Source: Pseudarthrobacter equi (lineage in GTDB: Bacteria; Actinomycetota; Actinomycetes; Actinomycetales; Micrococcaceae). Taken from it: 64,000 nt of DNA. Positions 29,589-37,898 of this stretch are shown piece after piece (the first letter of the stretch is position 1; each line of letters begins with the position of its first letter). Made by a program: the position numbers and the translations under genes. The notes below the pieces were generated by a model. It was not told the DNA's origin. It worked only from the letters and a program-made list of their open reading frames with translations, and made no database searches. The stretch spans positions 1 to 64,000 of the forward strand of contig NZ_LT629779.1 of assembly GCF_900105535.1 (NCBI RefSeq), read 5' to 3'.

Positions 29589-29619
29589 GGGATTATTGTC
29601 CAATTTTTTGGACAGTCCC
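29589..29619. repeat. Right terminal inverted repeat of the element
   Basis: Read on the minus strand from 29619 it gives GGGACTG, 14 bases, CAATAATCCC. The 14-base insertion relative to the left end creates an inner palindrome, GTCCAA-TTTT-TTGGAC, at 29598-29613. This could be a transposase or recombinase binding site specific to the right end. Confidence 0.8.
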
Positions 29620-29628
29620 AACGCGGCT
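29620..29628. repeat. Right copy of the 9-bp target-site duplication
   Basis: AACGCGGCT follows the right terminal repeat directly. Bases 29623-29628 are nucleotides 1-6 of tRNA-Gly, so the insertion left the tRNA gene complete. Confidence 0.85.
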
Positions 29629-29696
29629 GTAGCTCAATGGTAGAGCGCTAGCTTCCCAAGCTTGATACGCGGGTTCGATTCCCGTCAGCCGCTCCA
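29623..29696 (+). tRNA. tRNA-Gly(CCC), with encoded CCA
   Basis: The acceptor stem GCGGCTG pairs with CAGCCGC, followed by discriminator T and an encoded CCA. The D arm GCTC/GAGC, anticodon loop TTCCCAA (anticodon CCC), a 4-base variable loop, and T arm GCGGG-TTCGATT-CCCGT are all present; the anticodon stem CTAGC/GCTTG has one T-T mismatch. Its natural upstream region has been replaced by the transposon's right end, so it must now be transcribed from a promoter in the element or by read-through. Confidence 0.93.
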
Positions 29697-30001
29697 GTTT
29701 TCCCCAGGCCAGGCCTGAGGAGTGATGTTTACGGTGGGCCACAACAATAACAACGACGCTGTGGACCACAGCCCGTCCAGCCTCCGGAACTTCTCCGGCA
29801 GGAGATCAGCCAAACCTTGCTGCCGTTTCTGCGCGGGTGATTGTTCGGCCCCGCTCCTCACGGGCTGTCGCCGGCAAGGCCATACTTTTACCCCGTCCGG
29901 CGACGGTTTTGCGGTCGGTGAACGCCCGGCCTTTGGCCCTCGCTTCGCCTGCCTCCGGGCGTAGGGTCGCAAAGCAAGCGAACCCGTAAGTAAGGACTGT
30001 C
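29697..30001. other. Intergenic between tRNA-Gly and the amidohydrolase
   Basis: No gene with a convincing start or protein pattern is seen in these 305 bases. A ribosome-binding-like AAGTAAGGA lies just before the amidohydrolase ATG at 30002. There is no clear terminator after the tRNA. Confidence 0.4.
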
Positions 30002-31252
30002 ATGACAAAGGTTTTGGACGACGTTGCCTGGGTGGCACAAGACCTCGCCGGAGTTTACGAGGATCTGCACCAGCATCCCGAGCTGTCCGGAGCCGAAGTC
30101 CGGACCGCCGGGATCGTGGCCGAACGGCTCTCCGGGCTGGGCTGGGAAGTGGGCACCGCAGTCGGCGGGACCGGCGTCGTGGGTGTCCTACGGAACGGGG
30201 ACGGACCCACAGTGATGCTCCGTGCGGACATGGACGGCCTTCCTGTCCTAGAAAAGTCGGGGCTTGGCTACGCCAGCACGGCACGGGGCACCAGTCCCGA
30301 CGGAGCTGACGTTCCCGTGATGCATGCGTGCGGCCACGACGTCCATGTCACCTGTCTCCTCGGTGCGGCCACGCTGTTCAGCGCCCACCTCCCGGCTTGG
30401 TCCGGGACCATCGTGGCGGTGTTCCAGCCGGCCGAGGAAACCGGCGCCGGCGCCCGCGACATGGTGGCGGACGGTCTCTTCGACCGTTTCCCCGTGCCGG
30501 ACGTTGTCATGGGACAGCACGTGGCCCCGTTCCCCGCCGGTGCACTGGGTGTGCACGCCGGACCGGCCTTCGCCGGGTCCGACAGCTTTGCCGTGACGCT
30601 GTTCGGCCGGAGCGGACACGGCTCCCGCCCGGAAACCACCGTGGATCCTGTGGTGATGGCCGCCGCCACCATCATGCGGCTGCAGGGGCTGATATCCCGC
30701 GAAATCGGCGGCAACGAGACGGCTGTCCTCACCGTAGGCCAACTCAACGCCGGCACCAAGGACAACATCATTCCCGAAGAGGCCAGGCTGGGCATCAGCA
30801 TACGCACCGCGGATCCGGCGGTCCGGGAGCGGATGATCAGCGGCATGACCCGCATCATCAACGGCGAGGCCGCAGCTTCCGGGGCTCCCCAACCGCCCTC
30901 GATCACTGCCGGGCAGCACTTTCCCGTAGTGGTCAACAACCACGACGCCACCGCCCGCGTACGCGAAGCGTTCTCCGCAAAGCTGGGCGGCGCCGTCGAT
31001 CCCGGCCCCGTCACCGGCAGCGAGGACGTGGGCACCCTCGCCACAGCCGCAGGAGCACCATTGGTGTACTGGCTGTTGGGCGGCACCGATCCCGAGGCGT
31101 ACGGCAGGGCGGTCCAGGACGGGACGGTGGCATCCACCATCCCGTCCAACCACTCACCGACTTTTGCCCCAGTCATCCGCCCTACCCTCGACGCCGGGAT
31201 CTCGGCGCTCGTGGTAGCCGCGTTCGCTTGGGTTGGAAAACCCGAAGGGTAG
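30002..31252 (+). CDS. M20-family amidohydrolase (hippurate/IAA-amino acid hydrolase type)
   Basis: The 416-residue protein has the HipO/IAA-amino-acid hydrolase pattern: DLHQHPELSG at 21-30, HACGHDVH with Cys110 and His112 as metal ligands, QPAEETGAGA with Glu145/Glu146, a GQHVAPFPAG motif, SGHGSRPE in the dimerisation lid, and HSPTFAP near the C-terminus. It removes the acyl group from N-acyl amino acids or related amides in the cytoplasm, using two metal ions. There is no signal peptide. It converges with the MFS gene, only 2 bp between stops. The exact substrate is unknown. Confidence 0.9.
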   Translation: MTKVLDDVAWVAQDLAGVYEDLHQHPELSGAEVRTAGIVAERLSGLGWEVGTAVGGTGVVGVLRNGDGPTVMLRADMDGLPVLEKSGLGYASTARGTSPDGADVPVMHACGHDVHVTCLLGAATLFSAHLPAWSGTIVAVFQPAEETGAGARDMVADGLFDRFPVPDVVMGQHVAPFPAGALGVHAGPAFAGSDSFAVTLFGRSGHGSRPETTVDPVVMAAATIMRLQGLISREIGGNETAVLTVGQLNAGTKDNIIPEEARLGISIRTADPAVRERMISGMTRIINGEAAASGAPQPPSITAGQHFPVVVNNHDATARVREAFSAKLGGAVDPGPVTGSEDVGTLATAAGAPLVYWLLGGTDPEAYGRAVQDGTVASTIPSNHSPTFAPVIRPTLDAGISALVVAAFAWVGKPEG

Positions 31253-31254
31253 GG

Positions 31255-32676
31255 CTAGGCAGGCGCCGTCCGGTCCACGATCCGGATCGGCCGGCGCCGG
31301 TCCCGCACGTCCACCTTCAGGTACAGTGAGCCCTTCCGTGCCAGGACAATGCCCACCACAACTGCCGCGAGCGCAGGCACCCCGCCGGATACCAGGAGGG
31401 CAACGTGCGGGTCAGCGTGTTCGGCGATCCACCCCAGCATCGGACCGCCAAGTGCCTGGCCGCCAATAAGCACCATGATGTACAGGCTCATGACGCGCCC
31501 GCGGATCCCCATGTTTGAGCTGATCTGCACCAGCTGGTTGGAGCCGGTGAGGAACATCAGGCACCAGAACCCGGAAAGCACCATCACAGCCCCGAACGTT
31601 GCCAGCGAGGGCGCCAGCGCAGCCAGGCACAGCATGGCCCCATACATTCCCGCACAGAACACCACCGAGCGCAGCCGCAGTTGGCGGCGCCGGGTCGAGG
31701 CTATGGCACCGGCCAGGGCACCGAGGGCCACCAGCGCGTTCAGGAGGCCATATCCGCCGGCTCCCACACGGAAGACATGGTCGGCAAAGGCCGCGAGGAT
31801 CACCGGCAGGCTCATGGCGAAGACCGAGATGAATCCGGCCATCAGCCAAGGCCAGTAGATGGTGGGCTTGCTCAGCGCATACCTGAGTCCCGCGCGCAGC
31901 ATGCCCTTGCTCTTGGGTGTGGGGGCGCTGACGTGCAACTGGTCCTTGCGGAGGATGAGCAGCATCGCCACGGTGGAGCAGCAGGCCACCGCGTTGGCCG
32001 CGAACGCCCAGCCCGCACCCACGGCGGTGAGGAGCAATCCGGCCAGCGCCGGCCCGATCAGCCCGCCCAGCTGGAACGTGGTGGAGTTGACGCTGATGGC
32101 GTTGCGCAGGTGGGTGGGACCCACCAGTTCGTTGACGAATACCTGGCGCGCGGGCTGGTCGAGCACTGTGACCAGTCCCAGGACCAGGGCGATCACGTAG
32201 ACGTGCCACACCGCAATGGCGCCGGTCAGGGCGAGCGTGGCGAGCAGGGCAGCCAGGACCGCAGCCATGCTCTGGCACAGGATCAGGATCTTCCGCTTGG
32301 CGAAGCGGTCGGCAATCATGCCGCCCCACGGGCCCAGCAGCAGCGACGGCAGGAACTGCAGCGCCACCGTGAACCCCACGGCGGTGACGGACCCGGACAG
32401 CTGGAGGACCAGCCAGTCCTGGGCGATGCGCTGCATCCAGATGGCGATGACGGCGATGAAGTGGCCCACCGCGAAGATGCGGAAGTTGGGCACGCTGAGG
32501 GAGATAAACGTGTGCTTCCACGGCAGGCGTTCCGCGACGACGGGCACGGGCTGGGTGAGCGCGTCCCGGTTCCGGACGTCGGGAGCTTGCGGGGTGGGCG
32601 GCAGGGCCGGTGCTGAACTCGCGGAATCGATGACGGGCTGGCTGACGGTTGCCGACGACGGCGGTGGGGGTGCCAC
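31255..32676 (-). CDS. MFS exporter (EntS/MFS_3-like)
   Basis: The 473-residue membrane protein starts at the GTG at 32676 and has a Pro-rich N-terminal tail of ~60 residues, then 10-12 helices. Motif A-like GPWGGMIADRFAKRKILILC and motif DQPARQVFVNELVGPTHLRN are typical of the MFS_3/EntS branch, which exports siderophores or drugs. It is divergent from a LysR-type gene, with a perfect palindrome between them, so expression probably depends on that regulator and a small-molecule inducer. Substrate unknown. Confidence 0.88.
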   Translation of the reverse strand: MAPPPPSSATVSQPVIDSASSAPALPPTPQAPDVRNRDALTQPVPVVAERLPWKHTFISLSVPNFRIFAVGHFIAVIAIWMQRIAQDWLVLQLSGSVTAVGFTVALQFLPSLLLGPWGGMIADRFAKRKILILCQSMAAVLAALLATLALTGAIAVWHVYVIALVLGLVTVLDQPARQVFVNELVGPTHLRNAISVNSTTFQLGGLIGPALAGLLLTAVGAGWAFAANAVACCSTVAMLLILRKDQLHVSAPTPKSKGMLRAGLRYALSKPTIYWPWLMAGFISVFAMSLPVILAAFADHVFRVGAGGYGLLNALVALGALAGAIASTRRRQLRLRSVVFCAGMYGAMLCLAALAPSLATFGAVMVLSGFWCLMFLTGSNQLVQISSNMGIRGRVMSLYIMVLIGGQALGGPMLGWIAEHADPHVALLVSGGVPALAAVVVGIVLARKGSLYLKVDVRDRRRPIRIVDRTAPA

Positions 32677-32766
32677 AGGATTGTCCTCAAAGTGGGTGCG
32701 GTCCGGGATGTCCTTAACGCTATGGTGGCGCTAACAGATTATGGAGACGTATTGTCCCTATAACTC

Positions 32767-32785
32767 GTATTGCAAACCGCAATAC
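32767..32785. promoter_or_regulatory. LysR-type operator, GTATTGC-N5-GCAATAC
   Basis: This perfect 7-bp inverted repeat with a 5-bp spacer (AAACC) contains the T-N11-A pattern of LysR sites. It lies between the divergent MFS and LysR genes, 13 bp before the LysR start and 91 bp before the MFS start, the typical place for control of both. Confidence 0.75.
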
Positions 32786-32797
32786 AACGCGCAGCCG

Positions 32798-33664
32798 ATG
32801 GAGTCCACCGTGTTCGAACCAGCCCAACTCCGCTCGTTCCTGGCTGTTGCCGAGACCCTGAGCTTCACCAAGGCCGCAGACCGGCTGGGGCTGGCCCAGC
32901 CCACCATCAGCCAGCACATCCGGAAGCTGGAAACCGCCGCCAAGCGTGTCCTCATCACCAGGGACACGCGGGACGTGCGGCTGACGGACAACGGGGACGC
33001 GATGGCGGGTTTCGCCAGGAACATCCTCTCGGCCCACGACGCCGCGGCCCGCTACTTTTCAGGCTCGGCGATGCGGGGCCGGCTGCGTTTCGGCACGGCT
33101 GACGATCTGGCCATCACCGGGCTGCCCCGGATCCTGCGCGAGTTCCGGCAGATCTACCCGCAGATCAACCTTGAACTGACTGTGGGCCAAAGCGACCAGC
33201 TCTACCGCAAGCTCAACGCCGGCCAACTGGACCTGGTGTTCGTCAAGTGGGTGGCCGGCGCCAAGGACGGCACTGTGGTCCAGCACGATTCCTTCTCCTG
33301 GGTGGGCCTGGAACAGACGTCCCTCGAACCGGGCGCGCCGGTGCCCCTGATCGCTTACCCCTCCCCCAGCCTCAGCCGGAAACTTGCCATCGACGCTCTC
33401 GAAGCGCACGGCCGGACCTGGCGGATCACCTGCACCACCCGCCAGATCAGCGGCGTCCTGGCCGCCGTCCGGGCCGGAATCGGCGTGGCCGTCATGCCGT
33501 CATCTCTGGTACCGGAGGACCTGAAGATCATCACCCGCCGGTTCGATCTGCCGGCGGTGGGCGATGTGGATTTCACCCTGATCCGGAATCCGCTGGCCAA
33601 CGCGGAAGTCATCGACGCGCTGACGCAGTCCATTGTGGGGCGGATCATCAACCGCCAGGGGTGA
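32798..33664 (+). CDS. LysR-type transcriptional regulator, divergent from MFS exporter
   Basis: ATG 32798 (MESTVFEPAQLRSFLAVAET) is preferred over the upstream ATG at 32741, because the longer reading would run through the palindromic operator. The 288-residue protein has the LysR winged HTH (SFTKAADRLGLAQPTISQHI) followed by a two-lobed effector domain from about residue 90. It likely senses a ligand of the neighbouring MFS exporter, binds the palindrome at 32767-32785, and controls both genes. No effector can be named. Confidence 0.9.
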   Translation: MESTVFEPAQLRSFLAVAETLSFTKAADRLGLAQPTISQHIRKLETAAKRVLITRDTRDVRLTDNGDAMAGFARNILSAHDAAARYFSGSAMRGRLRFGTADDLAITGLPRILREFRQIYPQINLELTVGQSDQLYRKLNAGQLDLVFVKWVAGAKDGTVVQHDSFSWVGLEQTSLEPGAPVPLIAYPSPSLSRKLAIDALEAHGRTWRITCTTRQISGVLAAVRAGIGVAVMPSSLVPEDLKIITRRFDLPAVGDVDFTLIRNPLANAEVIDALTQSIVGRIINRQG

Positions 33665-33811
33665 AGCGGCAAGGCAGAGACGGGAGAAATCTTTCATTGA
33701 TGTCAGATCGTTGCATAATCTATGCTGGTTTCTCCAGGGTCAAGCAGCAGGCCGGTTCTATACTACGGGCGCGCCTGCACACCATGGCACGCCGCCCGGG
33801 ACAGGCAGCCA

Positions 33812-34126
33812 ATGACGACAGCCAGGAACACCCATCTCAGCGCCGCACACGCCCGCCCGCACACCAGCACCCGGCCGGCAACGCGTCAGTCCAACCTCGG
33901 CACCGGCCTTGCCACCACCGATTCGGGCTACATCGGAAAGCCGACCTGCGAAAAGTGCCGGACGGACGAATTCATCTATCTTGAGTCCTATATTCCGCCC
34001 ACCTACCGGCACGACGGGTCAGTCGCGGCTCTGGGCGAGGTGGCATACAACTGCACGCGGTGCGAGGACTTCTCGGCCCACAGCGTGCCCGTGACGTGGT
34101 CTCCGCCAGGTTGGTACTTGGGCTGA
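33812..34126 (+). CDS. Small protein with paired CxxC motifs
   Basis: The 104-residue protein from ATG 33812 has a disordered N-terminus and a core with CEKC and CTRC about 40 residues apart (KPTCEKCRTDEFIYLESYIP ... VAYNCTRCEDFSAHSVPVTW), a likely four-cysteine zinc site. It ends before a strong hairpin. No domain name is certain; small zinc proteins of this kind are common in Micrococcaceae. It could act in redox or nucleic-acid binding, but nothing in the context decides. Confidence 0.65.
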   Translation: MTTARNTHLSAAHARPHTSTRPATRQSNLGTGLATTDSGYIGKPTCEKCRTDEFIYLESYIPPTYRHDGSVAALGEVAYNCTRCEDFSAHSVPVTWSPPGWYLG

Positions 34127-34179
34127 CATCCCACGGGCCGGGCGGGCCGTAACCCATGCTCCCGCAAGCCCAACCAACA

Positions 34180-34221
34180 ACGAGGCCGGGCGGCCACCCT
34201 GAGGGTGGCCGCCCGGCCTCG
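34180..34221. terminator. Strong bidirectional terminator hairpin
   Basis: ACGAGGCCGGGCGGCCACCC pairs perfectly with its complement over about 19-20 bp around a 3-base loop, followed by TTTGTT on the plus side and preceded by A-rich bases on the other. It can end both the small CxxC gene and, from the right, putA. Confidence 0.85.
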
Positions 34222-34235
34222 TTTGTTCCGGCCTG

Positions 34236-37200
34236 CTAGACCAGCGAATCCGAAAGGTGGTTCGGCGTGCCGAACCGGTGGGCGGTGATGCTGACAGCCT
34301 GCTCGTGCAGGAACGGCAGCAGCTCAACCCGGCCCGCTTCGGTCACGGCGTGGGAGTAAACAGCGACGTCGGGCCTGCCGCCGGTTGCTTCCGCCAAAGC
34401 CGAAGCGTCGCCGCCCAGCAGCCGGATACGGGCGCCGGAGAGCTTGCCCGCCGAGGCGAGCCGTCCCGCTGAAGCCAGCCAGCCGGCGTCGGACTCCACC
34501 GTCAGGTCCACATCGAGGCCGAGGAACACCGCCCGCAGCTGGGCGGGAAGTTCGACGGCGGTGGACACGGTGAGCGCCGACCCCGCCAGCACGCCGGCCG
34601 CCACGGTCCGCACGAGGTGGGCCAGCGGCTCACCTTCGGAGAGGCGGATGGTGACCGGAAGGTTCCTGTAGCGGAAGATGTTGCGCTCCGCGCTCAAACC
34701 TGAAACGTCCTTGGCGGTGCCGAACTCGCTGGCCCAGGCCTCGGCGTCGGACGCCAGGGCCCGCTGCACGGACTCAAGGTGGGCCGGCTCCAGGGCGGCG
34801 CCTGCGGCGTTGATGATCCGGCGGACGCCGGGGTGCGTGACGTCAGCCTTCCCGGATGCCTCGGCGGGGGTCCAGTCGCCCAGCCCGGCAAGGTAGTTCG
34901 GGCCGCCGGCCTTGGTGCCGGCGCCGACGGCCGACTTCTTCCAGCCGCCGAACGGCTGCCGCTGCACGATGGCGCCGGTGATGCCGCGGTTGACGTAGAG
35001 GTTGCCTGCCTGGATGCTGTCCAGCCAGATTCCCAGCTCCTCGGAGTTAAGCGAGTGCAGGCCTGCGGTGAGTCCGTACTCGATCTGGTTCTGGATGGCG
35101 ATGGCCTCTTCCAGGGTCCCGGCAGTCATCACGCCCAGGACCGGGCCGAAGAATTCGGTCAAGTGGAAGTAGGAACCGCGCTTGACCCCGTACCGTACGC
35201 CCGGGCTCCAGAGCCTGCCGGTCCCGTCCAGCTTCTTCGGTTCCACGGCCCAGTTTTCGCCCTCGCCGAGGGTGGTGAGGGCGTTGAGGAGCTTGCCGTT
35301 GGCGGGCTCGATGATGGGGCCCATCTGGCTGGTGGGGTCCTGCGGGTAGCCCACCTTCAGGGAGGTGACGGCGTCGATCAGCTGGTTGTGGAACCGCTTG
35401 GACTTTGCAACGGATCCCACCAGGATCACCAGGGACGCGGCTGAGCACTTCTGGCCGGCGTGGCCGAACGCGGAGTAGGCCACGTCCTTGGCTGCCAGGT
35501 CCAGGTCGGCGCTGGGGGTGACGATGATGGCGTTCTTGCCGCTGGTTTCGGCCAGGAGCGGCAGGTCCTTGCGGAAGGAACGGAACAGCTCTGCCGTTTC
35601 GTAGCCGCCGGTGAGGATGACGCGGTCAACGGCCGGGTGGGAGATGAGCTGCGTGCCGAGCTCCCGCTCGCCCAGCTGCACCATGGTGAGGACGTCCTTC
35701 GGGACGCCGGCTTCCCACAGGGCCTCGACCATCACGGCGCCGCTGCGTGCAGCCTGCTTGGCAGGCTTGATGACGACGGCGGAGCCGGCGGCGAGTGCTG
35801 CGAGGGTGGACCCTGCCGGAATGGCGACCGGGAAGTTCCACGGCGGCGTGACAACGGTGAGCTTCGCCGGGACGAACGTGGCGCCGTCGACCGCGTCCAG
35901 CTTGCGCGCGGACTCGGCGTAGTAGTGCGCGAAGTCCACAGCCTCGCTGACCTCGGGGTCGCCCTGGTCGATGGTCTTGCCGGTCTCGCTGGCCATGACC
36001 TCGAGGAGGTCTGCACGGCGGGCTTCCAGTGCGTCGCCGGCGCGGTGCAGGATCTCGGCGCGTTCGGCGCCGGAGAGGGCGCCCCAGGCTTTGCCCTTGT
36101 CCACGGCGGTTTCGATGGCCGTGTTGAGCGCCGCCTCGTCATTGATGAAGGCTGCCTTCACCGAGGCGTTGCCCAGCGTGGAGCCCGGAACGCGGTCCAG
36201 GATTGCGCGGCCCCAGGTGCGGTTGGCGGGCAGGGACGGGTCCGTGTCGGGGGTGTTGTCGAAACTGTGTTGTGCCTGACCGGCGCGAGGCACGGCTGCG
36301 GCGGGAAGGCTGCGGTCCTGCCGGCGGTTGGGGCGCGGCACGCCGTTGTCCAGGGCTTCCAGAGAGGACAGGAAACGCTGCTTTTCGCGTTCGAACAGGG
36401 TTTCGTTCTTGTCCAGCTCGAACACGGCGGACATGAAGTTGTCCTGGCTGGCGCCCTCTTCGAGGCGGCGGATCAGGTAGGCGATGGCGACATCGAACTC
36501 CGCTGGGTGCACCACGGGAGTGTAGAGAAGCAGGGAGCCGACGTCCTTCTTCACGGCTTCGGCCTGGCCCTGGGCCATGCCCAGCAGCATCTCGAACTCG
36601 ATGCCCGCTTCTACCCCGCGCTGCTTGGCCAGGAGCCAGGCAAACGCGATGTCGAACAGGTTGTGCCCGGCCACGCCGATGCGGATGTTTCTGATCCGCT
36701 CCGGGTGAAGCGCGTAGTTGATGACGCTCTTGTAGCTGGTGTCAGAGTCCTGCTTGGAACCCCAGGTGGCCACGGGCCAGTCGTGCAGCGAGGCTTCCAC
36801 CTGCTCCATCGGCAGGTTGGCGCCCTTGACCACGCGGACCTTGATGCCGGCGCCGCCGTTGGCGCGGCGCTCGGCGGCCCAGTCCTGCAGCCTGATCATG
36901 GCGGACAGCGCGTCCGGGAGGTAGGCCTGGAGCACGATGCCGGCCTCGAGGTCCTTGAACTCGGGCTTGTCCAGGATCCGGGTGAAGACCGCGATGGTCA
37001 TATCCAGGTCCTTGTACTCCTCCATGTCCAGGTTGATGAACTTGGCCTTGCCGCCGGTGCTGCTGCCGGGGGCGGCGAAGGAGGCCGCGCGCTGGAAGAG
37101 CGGGGTGAGCTTTTCGACGACGTGTTCCACGGCTTCGTCGAAGGCCCAGGCGGAGTGCGGGGCCACGGTGGAGGAAACTTTGATGGAGACGTAGTCGACG

Positions 37201-37769
37201 TCGGGACGCGCCAGCAGCGTGTGCGTTCCTTCAAGCCGGCGGGAGGCCTCGTGCTCGCCGAGGACTGCCTCGCCAAGGAGGTTGACGTTGAGCTTGATGC
37301 CGTCCTTTTTGATCTTGGCGATGGCTGGGCCCAGTTTGGCGTCGGTGGCGTCAACGATCAGGTGGCCCACCATTTCGCGGAGCACCTTGCGGGCTGCGGG
37401 GATGACCACCTGCGGCACTGCCGGGGCCATGGTCCCGCCAAGCGCCACGGCGCTGCGCATGTACCAGGGCAGGAAGGCCGGCACCTTGGGCGCCAGCGCA
37501 GCCAGGTTGCGGGCGGCCACGTTGAGGTCCTCGGGGCGGACCACGCCGTCCACGAAGCCCACCGTGAAGTCCAGGCCGTTGGGGTCCTTCAGGACTCCGG
37601 CCAGCTGTTCGGCGGAGGCATCCACCGGAACCCTCGCGGCCTCGGTGAGCCAGCGCCGGACCAAGGCGACCGCCTCAGTGGCGAGGGCCTTGGCCTGGGG
37701 GACGTCGACGTCGACCGTCTGCGGGGTGGCCGCGTGGGTGACTGCCGGTTCCATTGCAACGTGGGTCAT
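34236..37769 (-). CDS. putA: Bifunctional proline dehydrogenase / glutamate-semialdehyde dehydrogenase
   Basis: The ~1177-residue enzyme turns proline to glutamate in two steps. Residues ~90-500 form the FAD-dependent proline dehydrogenase barrel (FINLDMEEYKDLDMTIAVFT, GAGIKVRVVKGANLPMEQVE). Residues ~540-1030 form the NAD+ aldehyde dehydrogenase with ETSGKNAIIVTPSADLD and catalytic Cys in GHAGQKCSAASLVIL. A C-terminal ~130-residue tail follows. No N-terminal DNA-binding RHH domain is present, so it is not an autoregulator. Start ATG 37769 is used; an alternative ATG at 37811 has a better-spaced AGGAG. A 20-bp motif shared with the permease/LysR promoter lies upstream. Confidence 0.93.
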   Translation of the reverse strand: MTHVAMEPAVTHAATPQTVDVDVPQAKALATEAVALVRRWLTEAARVPVDASAEQLAGVLKDPNGLDFTVGFVDGVVRPEDLNVAARNLAALAPKVPAFLPWYMRSAVALGGTMAPAVPQVVIPAARKVLREMVGHLIVDATDAKLGPAIAKIKKDGIKLNVNLLGEAVLGEHEASRRLEGTHTLLARPDVDYVSIKVSSTVAPHSAWAFDEAVEHVVEKLTPLFQRAASFAAPGSSTGGKAKFINLDMEEYKDLDMTIAVFTRILDKPEFKDLEAGIVLQAYLPDALSAMIRLQDWAAERRANGGAGIKVRVVKGANLPMEQVEASLHDWPVATWGSKQDSDTSYKSVINYALHPERIRNIRIGVAGHNLFDIAFAWLLAKQRGVEAGIEFEMLLGMAQGQAEAVKKDVGSLLLYTPVVHPAEFDVAIAYLIRRLEEGASQDNFMSAVFELDKNETLFEREKQRFLSSLEALDNGVPRPNRRQDRSLPAAAVPRAGQAQHSFDNTPDTDPSLPANRTWGRAILDRVPGSTLGNASVKAAFINDEAALNTAIETAVDKGKAWGALSGAERAEILHRAGDALEARRADLLEVMASETGKTIDQGDPEVSEAVDFAHYYAESARKLDAVDGATFVPAKLTVVTPPWNFPVAIPAGSTLAALAAGSAVVIKPAKQAARSGAVMVEALWEAGVPKDVLTMVQLGERELGTQLISHPAVDRVILTGGYETAELFRSFRKDLPLLAETSGKNAIIVTPSADLDLAAKDVAYSAFGHAGQKCSAASLVILVGSVAKSKRFHNQLIDAVTSLKVGYPQDPTSQMGPIIEPANGKLLNALTTLGEGENWAVEPKKLDGTGRLWSPGVRYGVKRGSYFHLTEFFGPVLGVMTAGTLEEAIAIQNQIEYGLTAGLHSLNSEELGIWLDSIQAGNLYVNRGITGAIVQRQPFGGWKKSAVGAGTKAGGPNYLAGLGDWTPAEASGKADVTHPGVRRIINAAGAALEPAHLESVQRALASDAEAWASEFGTAKDVSGLSAERNIFRYRNLPVTIRLSEGEPLAHLVRTVAAGVLAGSALTVSTAVELPAQLRAVFLGLDVDLTVESDAGWLASAGRLASAGKLSGARIRLLGGDASALAEATGGRPDVAVYSHAVTEAGRVELLPFLHEQAVSITAHRFGTPNHLSDSLV

Positions 37770-37851
37770 GGTTTTCCCGATCTTTCCTTGGGTGGGAGGA
37801 GGTCTTTTCATCAGTATGCGCTCCTGCTCACATAAGATAAAGCGACCTTTT

Positions 37852-37871
37852 CCAATCAATACAGGTTAGAA
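37852..37871 (-). promoter_or_regulatory. Putative regulator site upstream of putA
   Basis: On the minus strand it reads TTCTAACCTGTATTGATTGG, matching 17 of 20 positions of the site at 39694-39713 between the permease and LysR gene. A second shared string, AGATAAAGCGAC (37835-37846), matches AGATAAAGTGAC at 39679-39690. Confidence 0.6.
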
Positions 37872-37898
37872 AAACCAATGGTTTTCTCTCCCCGAAAC

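Larger units (their letters stand above)
15202..29619. mobile_element. 14.4-kb transposon-like island carrying a type I RM system, inserted at tRNA-Gly 5' end
   Basis: The island is bounded by related inverted ends and a perfect 9-bp direct repeat, which is the signature of DDE transposition. Left tip: GGGACTG, 2 bases, CAATAATCCC. Right tip, inverted: GGGACTG, 14 bases, CAATAATCCC. A second inverted pair, CCCGTTTTGGG, lies inside each end (15271-15281 and 29508-29518). Base composition is visibly more A/T-rich than the flanks. Contents: two unknown genes, an ImmA/IrrE-type protease, hsdMSR plus a PD-(D/E)XK gene and a membrane protein, a DUF2188-like gene, an XRE regulator, a tyrosine-recombinase-fold protein and a DDE transposase. 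Removing it and one repeat copy restores a continuous dcd-side flank plus tRNA-Gly. I do not recognise it as a named element. Confidence 0.85.

Noticed and set aside
15202..29696. Island explained as a tyrosine-integrase genomic island using the tRNA 3' end as att site
   Set aside because: No copy of the tRNA 3' end is found at the left boundary. The repeat is only 9 bp, lies at the tRNA 5' end, and is joined to inverted ends; the recombinase-fold protein lacks catalytic arginines.
32741..32797. Upstream ATG as the LysR start
   Set aside because: It would place the perfect palindromic operator inside coding sequence, and the added residues do not resemble a LysR N-terminus.
35460..37835. 791-residue open frame antisense to putA
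   Set aside because: It is a high-GC shadow of putA: no ribosome site and compositional bias (Gly/Val/Asp/His), while the minus strand encodes all PutA motifs.
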